From contig NC_087070.1 of NCBI RefSeq assembly GCF_963678635.1, positions 35,095,109 through 35,159,108 on the forward strand: a DNA stretch of 64,000 nucleotides, given 5' to 3'. The notes beneath the pieces are model-generated. The model saw only the letters and a program-made list of their open reading frames with translations. It had not been told where the DNA came from and ran no database searches. This DNA is from Symsagittifera roscoffensis (Eukaryota > Xenacoelomorpha > Acoela > Convolutidae). The translations under genes and the position numbers were made by a program. Positions 57,006-64,000 of this stretch are shown here, piece after piece; position 1 is the first letter of the stretch, and every line of letters begins with the position of its first letter.

Positions 57006-57610
57006 AAACAAGAGTGCAAGTAAATCAGAGCAAAACCCTAAATGTTCCTACCGCACTTTGAGACCCATTAAAAAATTAAAGGAGCTAGTTGGAATGTCAA
57101 AAAACTATCAAAAAACTATCCCAATAATTTTGACCAAAAACAAACAAAAAATGAAAAAATGGTTAATCTTTTTTGGTTGTCAAAATTAGTATTTTTTTCT
57201 GGAAAATGCTTTTTCTTCAACCTTAAAACAAAATGTTATGATTTAAAAACTTGATTTGAAATTTTTGTCGTATGATTTCTGTCGCATTCCAAAAAAAATG
57301 TAGGCGCGTGAGCTTAGATTTTATACAGGACAGCTAAAATATCAGGTCAAAACCAATAATTAGTGAATTAAACAGTGTTTTTGTTTTAAAAATTAAAAAA
57401 CCGAAGAAAACAATTTTTGTGTTTCTTATATTCATATTATATCCCAGAGGGTTTTTAAGATTTTAAGGAACGTTTTAGCGTCTCTTATTCTAAGAATAAA
57501 ACCAAATGAGTTGCTTCAAGCCAAGTTCGTTTAATTCAATTTAATCTGTCGCTTACTCGTGTTATAAAAACCCAATATAATGCGCGTTAATTATCCCAAA
57601 ATAGTGACAA
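57006..57610 (-). repeat. HINE-like family A, degenerate copy
   Basis: The left end ACAAGAGTGCAAGTAAATCA, then GAGCAAAACCCTAAATGTTC corresponds to the family start with a lost hairpin. Further on are TTTAATCTGTCGCTTACTCG and AATATAATGCGCGTTAATTA. It is heavily diverged. Confidence 0.45.
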
Positions 57611-57639
57611 AAAAACAAAAACTACCGCATTCTAGGCAT

Positions 57640-57965
57640 TAGAAATGGAATGGTAACAATATATTATTGCTGCAAAATTTTTTGGGATAACATTTCTGCA
57701 GCTGATTAGTGTTTGAAAAAACAGGTTATTGGAAAAAGCCCGGTTGATAGGTAACTCGTTCTAATAATTGCAAGATTCAGTCGCATTTGTCTCATTACTA
57801 GAAGGTTAGTTTTTCCCATCAAACAGGCTTACTAGGAGGATAATAACCTGGTTAAGTGAGAAACTCCAATTGCTTTTGTCTGAGAATCAGTTCAACATTG
57901 TGTAATTAACCTGCGTAGATAAAATACTACTACTTATCATGGATTTTAACAAATCTCTCAAAGTT
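57640..57965. repeat. Family D repeat, copy 2
   Basis: Partner of 36541-36900: GCTGATTAGTGTTTG, GATTCAGTCGCATTTGTCTC, CAAACAGGCTTACTAGGAGG, TATCATGGATTTTAACAAAT. It is again followed by a family A copy. Confidence 0.5.
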
Positions 57966-57984
57966 CACAATTTAATCATACAAA

Positions 57985-58415
57985 AACTTACGCAAAAAGA
58001 ACCAATCGGATATCAAAACGAAGCCTCCAACTTTCCAACTGCACTATAAAATCAATTTAAAAATTTTATGTGATTGAAAAAGGAGAAACCTTTTTTCTTT
58101 TTTTATTCCTTGTATGATTTGTAACTTTTCAATTTGGAACGCTTCAATTCACCGCTTACCGGGTTTTAAGAACTCAATATATCGCGCTTTGATTATCCCA
58201 AATTAGTTAAATTGACAAACTTCAAACTCCTTTTATTTTACAAAAAAAAACAATTACAGGCAATTTTTTTTCTTCGAGCTCCAGACAGTAATATCTGTTA
58301 GATGGCTAACAAATGTCCGTCAAAAATTCTTAGATAAAAATCTAAAAGTGACTGAATTGAAACTATCCCACCCATAAAAATTCTCTCTTTTTCTGCGAAA
58401 GTCAGAAAAAAAATC
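57985..58415 (-). repeat. HINE-like family A copy
   Basis: The body landmarks are CAATTTGGAACGCTTCAATT, ATATATCGCGCTTTGATTAT, TTCGAGCTCCAGACAGTAAT and AAAGTGACTGAATTGAAAC. It ends CTGCGAAAGTCAGAAAAAAA. The hairpin end is unrecognisable. Confidence 0.55.
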
Positions 58416-58638
58416 AACAATTATACTAATACAAACTGATTTTCAGCTTATCCACTCTGGCTCTAAATTAAAATAAACACAGCACCAAAAATTGGATATC
58501 ATTTTGGATCCACTTAACAATTCCCCCACCCCCTATGGTATCTACTAAAGAGTCGCCACCCCTATAAATATAAGCAGTAACATAGCACTAGAGCGCTGTT
58601 TTGAATATTCGAATATTGCTGCGTTCTGATTGGTCAAA

Positions 58639-58661
58639 TATATATATATATATATATATAT
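58639..58661. repeat. (TA)n microsatellite
   Basis: About 11 perfect TA units. Confidence 0.95.
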
Positions 58662-59329
58662 TATAGCATGGAAATTATCAAAAGTGATTGTAGTTGTAAT
58701 TTTTACAAGACCTCTACATAATTTAATCTTTTAATTTCATTAGTATCGATGTCATGAGTTTTTGAGTCAATTAAGGGTCATTTCAAGGTTCCGACAGGGT
58801 TAAAAAAGTCGACACTTTAACACAAATCAACGGAATCTAAAAAAGGACAAGCCGTTTTTCACAACATGAGATGAGGTCTAAAAGTTGCAAAAACTAAGCT
58901 AACAATCTATAAGTCAAAAACGAAAAATTGCCAAAAAAAAAACTGTTTTTTTTTAATGAAGCCAAGTTCTACAAGGTCAATTATGGAGATCCTAAATATG
59001 CTGTTTCCAAATTTTTGAGTAACGACTTAAACTAGAAAAAGGACGCGTTCAACAATTATTGCTGATTTAACCTGCACGGACAAAACTAGAAAAAAAAACA
59101 ACCATGAAACTTTTTCGACAGGTTTTTCTCGAATTGGAAGGCGTATTTTTGCTTGCGAAATTTGTAATTGTGGTCATTTAAGGATAGTTTTTGTAGTCAC
59201 ATATAACCTCGTTTAAAATAGTTGGCACAATTTTTTATAGAAAAATGAGCGTCTTAAGCGACCCAACAAAATTCAAGAGGGCAAAAAATCTTCGAAAAAT
59301 AAGCAGGCTTACTATATAACATAACCAGG

Positions 59330-59770
59330 CCTAGGATTAATTTTAAATAATAGTTTTTTTTGCGAACTAATTAACAGTTCCTGAGATAATGGAGGAACTA
59401 AACTAACCAGAGAAAAGCTACCCATTTTAACTGTTTCTGTCGAAAGTCTCCAGAAAACCGAGTTTTTCAAAAATTATAGGCTACCATTGACATCTTCACC
59501 AAGGCTTGTGATCATGCTGGGGGGAGGGGGGGGGGGGGAATTGCTTAGAGACTGTAAATTATCAAATTGAAAATTTGAAAATTTTTTGGTGAATTTTCTC
59601 ACAAATGAAATACTCGGGTTTTCTCTCAAACTCGCTACATTTTTTTCTACAGAATATTCGTTAAAATGAATTTTGTTTTGCTGTTACTGCAGCAGAGTTT
59701 TGTAAAACTTGGTTTTTATTAATTTTTTTCAAGCAAATTGATGGTTTTGAGGAACTAGTAAGTTAACTAA
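59330..59770. repeat. Family C repeat, copy 2
   Basis: Partner of 41720-42130 in the same orientation: AGGCCTAGGATTAATTTTAA, ATTGACATCTTCACCAAGGC, ACAAATGAAATACTCGGGTT, TTCTCTCAAACTCGCTAC, TGCTGTTACTGCAGCAGAGT. It carries a G homopolymer near 59519-59539 where copy 1 has GGGTGGGGGCG. Confidence 0.65.
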
Positions 59771-60414
59771 AATGATTTTTTTTTATTCAACAATATCCGC
59801 GGCCTGAACATAACTACAGTCTTACACACTAAGCGGCCCTTAAACATTTTTTCTTAACTTTAAGCTAAAATTTATGCAATCGAACCTGATTGGCTAATTC
59901 TAGTCAATCAATTTCAAGCAACACGATCAAGCTTTCCAATCAAAATTTCAAGCAGATAAAGGTATCAGCCGAAAATACCGAGAAGGTAGAATTTTGTATG
60001 AAAAATCGAGTTAATACCGAGACACTTGTGCAATTTTGCGCAGACAAGAAAAGTTCGGTAAATTGGCTTGACAAAAACAGTAAAATGGCTCGACACACGG
60101 AATTTTTCTTCAATCAAATGGAGCCAAAACTAACCAAAAATTTTTTATAGAAATTTTGCGTTCAAACTTTCTATAACAAATTCTGATATATCAATTCTGT
60201 TTGCTCAGTAACTTTCGGTCTACGACTTTTTGTCTTCAGTTAACTGATTTTTTTTTTTCAAAAACGCCGGTTATGTTTTCGGATTTAATCTTTTTTTTCC
60301 ATATAATTTAAACCAACGCATAATGGTAGGAACACTTTGCTCAAGCAGATACATCCGTTCATCAGAAAACACTGTAGCACTCAATTCTAAAAAAGACTAA
60401 GAAAAAGTAATTAC

Positions 60415-60957
60415 CTGAAATTTTGGCGGTATTCGTTTTTGTCGAGAGGGTCTCGAACTTCTCATGTAACCGCTCAATATCTTCTCGCAGAGTTTCAATC
60501 TCCAGATCTTCCTCCCGTTCTAAGCTATAAATTGACCCCTGCTCGTCGAAAGTGTACACGTCAATATGACCCGAAGAGGTCAATGACCTTTGGGGGTCAA
60601 GGGCAAGATCAGAGCAGCTGGCGTCCGAATTCGACCTTCGACGGAAGCTATCGGCAAGCAAATTTTGGTTAGACGCCTCGTCGTCAGCACACGACTTATG
60701 ATAGGGGCTCTCGTCTACGACGGTTGGTAAGTTCGGCCGAAATACGCATCGACTCAGTGAACGCGTATTTTGAATGTTTAGTGACTGTTGAGTTGCGATT
60801 TGAACCTGGAGTGGAGGGGGCATTTGGACGAATGGCACTGCAGGCAGAGTGCTGTTGAAGTTTGAACTCGAAATAGTGGCCGTTCGTCTAACTGGAACAG
60901 CCGGTGGCATTTTTGATTGTTTTGGAATGGAAGAGTCGTAATTGACAATTGAACTTT
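60415..60957 (-). CDS. Scaffold-like gene, exon 2
   Basis: 543 bp, residues 163-343. The acceptor is GACTTTAG|AA and the donor TCAG|GTAATT is in phase 1. It encodes SSIVNYDSSIPKQSK, the proline-rich ligand-like MPPAVPVRR (residues 179-187), more prolines (LPAVPFVQMPPPLQVQ), a Ser/Arg-rich stretch (FRRRSNSDASCSD) with likely phosphorylation sites, and a charged coiled coil EEDLEIETLREDIERLHEKF (about residues 308-330). The P-x-x-P-x-R pattern suggests SH3 binding. The opposite-strand frame 60439-60672 is a shadow. Confidence 0.75.
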
Positions 60958-61147
60958 CTAAAGTCAAAGTAGTTTACAAGTATGGTAGTTTTTTGTAGTA
61001 TGAGATTTGGTCGACCTAAAAATTGATTTTCCCTTTTTTTTAGGTCGACCAAATTGATTTTCTGAGGCAAATTTTGTGAAAAAACAGTCCAAAAAGGCAT
61101 TTTTAAGCTTTTTTTGGAAAATTTTGACCAAAAATTTGCATTTTTTC

Positions 61148-61235
61148 GGCGCGCGCTCCCACCTTAAAATTAGTATATTTGGCACCGAAGGTTCCTTTAG
61201 AAAATATTTCCAACCTTCTTCCCCCTAAATTCTGA
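61148..61235 (+). repeat. Family B fragment
   Basis: GGCGCGCGCTCCCACCTTAA, then AATTAGTATATTTGGCACCG, then AAGGTTCCTTTAGAAAATAT. It lies in intron 1 of the minus-strand gene. The preceding GGAAAATTTTGACCAAAAA matches the lead-in of the 33007 copy. Confidence 0.6.
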
Positions 61236-61551
61236 TTGAGTAAAATTGGGTAACTTGAAACTGGCCATCTAGGCCAAAAAACTTGAGATTAATAATAAGG
61301 AAACTAGTTTTAGAAGCTTAATTTGAAAATTCAAAAAATTATAATGAAAAAAAAAAAGAAACAAGTTTTTTAAAAAAATCTCCTTTCTTTTTGTTTTTCA
61401 GAAAAGCTGCTGTTTATTCTGCCTATTTTACTAACTTTTTACATATTTTTATAGTTCTCTCGTCAGACCACGAACAAAATAAATGGCACTATGTGAAGAA
61501 AAAAAAACACTTTTTTTGTGTTTTTTATGAATGTGGTCGAGTCATTCAGTT

Positions 61552-61637
61552 CTACTTGCACAGCAACCGGCTAGCGTAGTTTCTTTTTAAATTGCTACTT
61601 GCACAGCAACCGGCTACCGTAGTTTCTTTTCAAATTG
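61552..61637. repeat. 43-bp tandem duplication
   Basis: CTACTTGCACAGCAACCGGC begins at 61552 and again at 61595. The two 43-bp units differ at about two or three positions (CTAGCGTAG versus CTACCGTAG; TTTTTAAATTG versus TTTTCAAATTG). Confidence 0.9.
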
Positions 61638-61721
61638 GCCGATCGATAAGTCACAACAACTTCAATGAAAACTTCAGAAATAAGAAACAAATCGAATCTG
61701 GCGAGCGCAGAATTTTTTCGG

Positions 61722-61745
61722 GGGGAGGGGGGGGGGGGGGGGGGG
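61722..61745. repeat. Poly-G tract
   Basis: A run of G interrupted once (GGGGGGAGGGGG...). It is probably hard to sequence, and its length is uncertain. Confidence 0.8.
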
Positions 61746-61887
61746 TATGCGAGCGAAGAATTTGTCAACCTTTCTTTTTATTTTTAATTTCAAACATTTT
61801 GATTTTCCGAAGGCATAGTTGAAAAAAAGAGGCAAGAATTGACGTTTTGAGGACTTTTAAGGAAAATTGGACCAAAAAAGTTTTTTT

Positions 61888-61990
61888 GGCGCAGGCTTTC
61901 CCACGTGAATTTATTTATATTGGCGCCAAAGGTGCTTTTAGAAAGCTTTTGAGTTTAGCCTGCAAAAAATGGATGCGTATATTATACCGA
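61888..61990 (+). repeat. Family B fragment
   Basis: TTTTTTTGGCGCAGGCTTTC, then ATTTATTTATATTGGCGCC, then AAAGGTGCTTTTAGAAAGC, then GCAAAAAATGGATGCGTA. The GGCGCC-AAAGG core is kept. Confidence 0.6.
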
Positions 61991-62188
61991 TGGGCTGACT
62001 CTTAGCAAAATTTGGCAACCAGAATTGAGAAGCGGGTGCAGTCGGGTGCTTAAATCTAATTGAGGGGGGAGGGGTCGGGGAGGAAAAATATTACTTTTAG
62101 CCAAGTGAAAAATCTCCCCATCAATTGATTGTGGGGGAGATTGTTCACTTGTCTCAACAATTAATTCTAAAACCTTCATTCGTGTTAC

Positions 62189-62675
62189 CTTTGTTCGTAT
62201 AATCGGTTGCAGCGCGATGAGATTGAAGAAAGCGTGAAAAGATTTCAAACTTATCTTCTAAATCACCGCGTTGACCCCCTACTGAAAGGTCAACGCCGTT
62301 CGAAACAATTTCATCTAAATCAAGCGACGTCTCATTTGACGTAAAATCTTGTTTTTGTTTATGTTTTTGCTGTTCGTGTAGATGATCTGTTTTGGAACTC
62401 GCATTTCCAGAGCTGCCTGAAATTTGTCTCGGCGGAACTTCGGGTAATTTTCGTCTTGGTTTCGGTCCCGCTGTCGTAGCAGGGTTTGCAGTAACTTTGT
62501 CGGAACTTTCTCGGCTGATTACGAGTTGTGGGGGTGGTGGGGGTGGGAAACCCGACGACATTTCCGACGACAGTTCTCCCGTGGAATGTAGCGAAATTGC
62601 TGATTTCTCGGACACTCCGAAGTCGACTCGTTCGTTTTTCTGAGACGATCCGAATCCATGTGAATCAAAACTCAT
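62189..62675 (-). CDS. Scaffold-like gene, exon 1 (N-terminus)
   Basis: 487 bp, residues 1-162. The start is the ATG at 62675 (ACATAATGAGT); the same frame has a TGA at 62705-62703, so translation starts here unless the TTTGTCAG at 62697 acts as an acceptor for an upstream exon. The donor AAAG|GTAACA is in phase 1. The sequence is MSFDSHGFGSSQKNE, a six-proline run at residues 44-49, KPRRKLPEVPPRQ (SH3-ligand-like, about 72-84), a His/Gln/Lys-rich segment, and a helical end GDLEDKFEIFSRFLQSHR. Composition is polar and largely disordered. The family is not recognised. Confidence 0.7.
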
Positions 62676-62715
62676 TATGTTTGTTTCGACTGACAAATCA
62701 GTTCATAGTGTAACC

Positions 62716-63620
62716 AATACTTAGGTTTTCGCTGAGACCAACGCCTTTCTGGATGAAAAATTGAAAAAAAGTGAGAACAGAAAGTAAATCAATGAATGTA
62801 AAAGGAGCGCAAAATCAGAGTTCGGGCATTATGATTAAATCATAATGAGAAGCGTCTCCTCGCATTATAAAACTAATTAAATTCAGTTCTTTTATTTTTG
62901 ACCCAGCGCCCAGGTAAAAGAGGAAAAGAAAGCCTCGCCTCGCCTCGTCGCATCCTTAATAATCAAACGGGTTATGTAAATAAAGCTCAGCTCAGCTCTA
63001 TTTTGAAAAGAGCTCAAAGGGAAATTTAAACAGCAGAAAAGAGAGAATAAAAGCCCCAAGGAATAGATATACAACTTCACTCGAAGTATGGTCAGAAAAT
63101 GCGACTAATAACAATGTCATAGGGATTTAGTAAGATCCCTTCAATTCAGAATCAAGACACATGTAAAGTTAATAAAAAGACTTGGCTTAATTGTAGAAAT
63201 GTCTGGACCAGCAACCCTTTTTTCCTTAGTGATTTACAACGAAAGACATTCCATTTTTTCTCTTCACTCTAAAAATATCTTGAACATTTTTTGCATAAGT
63301 GACTTAGTATGAGAGACTTACTTTAAGTAGTTCAATGCATAATGGTATTAGATTGCACTGTTGGTTTCTGGTACAAGAAGTTATATCCTAAATTAGTTGG
63401 CGTCGTTACCAGGTTATAAGTTGCGAGTACTTCAGATAACGGCTATTAAGGAAAGTAGTTGTTGTAAAAAAAGAGAGAAAAAGTAACGGGATTGAAAAGC
63501 CAATGCAGCTATATTGCGCTGTTGTGAACGTTGATAGATATTGTGGAAATTTTTGCGGGAACGGAAAGAATTCAAAGGATAAATTTAAAGTCTCTGGGAT
63601 ATGATGGGGGGTTGCTGCGG
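62716..63620. other. Upstream region of minus-strand gene
   Basis: About 0.9 kb with no coding exon recognised. Short simple repeats occur at 62933-62950 (GCCTC units) and 62979-62998 (AGCTC units). No convincing minus-strand TATA box was found. Confidence 0.35.
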
Positions 63621-63628
63621 TATAAAAG
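63621..63628 (+). promoter_or_regulatory. Candidate TATA box for a gene beyond the right edge
   Basis: TATAAAAG in GCGGTATAAAAGTGCC, the same 8-mer as upstream of the calcium sensor gene and with GC-rich flanks on the left. No open frame follows within the window, so any gene would start or be spliced to the right. Confidence 0.25.
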
Positions 63629-64000
63629 TGCCAACTAAACAGGCGATAAATTTCATTCCCGAAGGGTGAATAGCGACGGGTGATTCTAACTATCTATACC
63701 TAAAACAGAATTCAAATTAAGGCGTCGACAAGTCTACTTCATCGACATATCACATATCATTTTTCTCCAATTATTTAGTTTTCAAAATTAAATTTTAAAA
63801 TCCCAATTTTTCAAACAGCTGCTACAGTCAATTGAAATAAATGCAAAAAGGAAAACCGCTCGTTATAATGTTAAATAAATGAATTTTTGCTTTCAGGAAA
63901 AGTATGATAGTCGATAACTTAATCCGAGCAAATTAATCCTAGCGAAAACTTAATCCTAGTCATACAAGGAAATTGGCAGTATCGGAAGGCGGGAATCCAA

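Larger units (their letters stand above)
38904..62675 (-). other. Span of minus-strand proline-rich scaffold-like gene (6 exons)
   Basis: The exons, in transcript order, are 62675-62189, 60957-60415, 53664-53327, 52844-52619, 39497-39391 and 39212-38904. Intron phases are 1, 1, 0, 1, 0 and agree at every junction. Summed length is 2010 bp, which is 670 codons with no internal stop. The introns are about 1.2, 6.8, 0.5, 13.1 and 0.2 kb and hold family A, B and C copies and the N gap. The protein begins with acidic/Ser-rich and proline-rich segments with SH3-ligand-like runs, then two coiled-coil stretches separated by an Asn/Ser/Gly-rich region. I do not recognise the family. The gene may continue left of 38904 or stop at 38865. 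Confidence 0.7.

Noticed and set aside
62392..62643. Plus-strand frames opposite exon 1 of the scaffold gene
   Set aside because: Shadows of the minus-strand coding exon; glycine run is the complement of the proline codons.

Overview
This window reads as nuclear DNA of an AT-rich, intron-rich invertebrate animal. The grounds are split genes with GT-AG introns of up to about 13 kb, a neuronal-calcium-sensor EF-hand gene, a predicted TIR/SAM protein, tRNA-derived SINE heads, dispersed non-autonomous DNA repeats and a decayed Ty3/Gypsy-type element. No bacterial operon structure, rRNA gene or CRISPR array is visible. The species cannot be named from the sequence. A run of exactly 200 N (45200-45399) shows this is an assembled scaffold.

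Three host genes can be supported. (1) A plus-strand neuronal calcium sensor gene (exons 3292-3517, 4144-4289, 11779-11964; 185 aa). Its last exon is repeated without change at 21000-21185. (2) A plus-strand single-exon 844-aa ORF (29630-32164). It has a long helical N-terminal region, a TIR-like domain and a C-terminal SAM-like domain; the TIR region appears to lack the NADase glutamate. (3) A minus-strand gene of unknown family spread over 24 kb (62675 down to 38904). Six exons have intron phases that all agree. It encodes a proline-rich, low-complexity, coiled-coil scaffold-like protein of at least 670 aa.

Layout: 1-3.1 kb repeats, including a 170-bp-arm inverted repeat. 3.1-12 kb is the calcium sensor gene, with an intron full of palindromic elements (7.4-9.6 kb). 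10.9-28.6 kb is a recent tandem duplication (9.22 kb unit, then 8.45 kb unit) carrying the gene's last exon plus a broken LTR retroelement. 28.6-32.2 kb is the TIR/SAM gene. 32.2-38.9 kb is a repeat-dense spacer. 38.9-62.7 kb is the minus-strand gene, whose introns hold many repeats. 62.7-64 kb is upstream sequence that may hold a promoter for a gene beyond the right edge.

The most notable repeat is a family of about 500 bp with at least 18 full or partial copies. Its inverted sub-terminal GTTCCGACT/AGTCGGAAC boxes, followed by a short stem-loop about 16 bases from one end, match the plan of Helentron-associated non-autonomous elements (HINE/DINE-like). All coordinates and homologies were read by eye; no alignment or database search was run.
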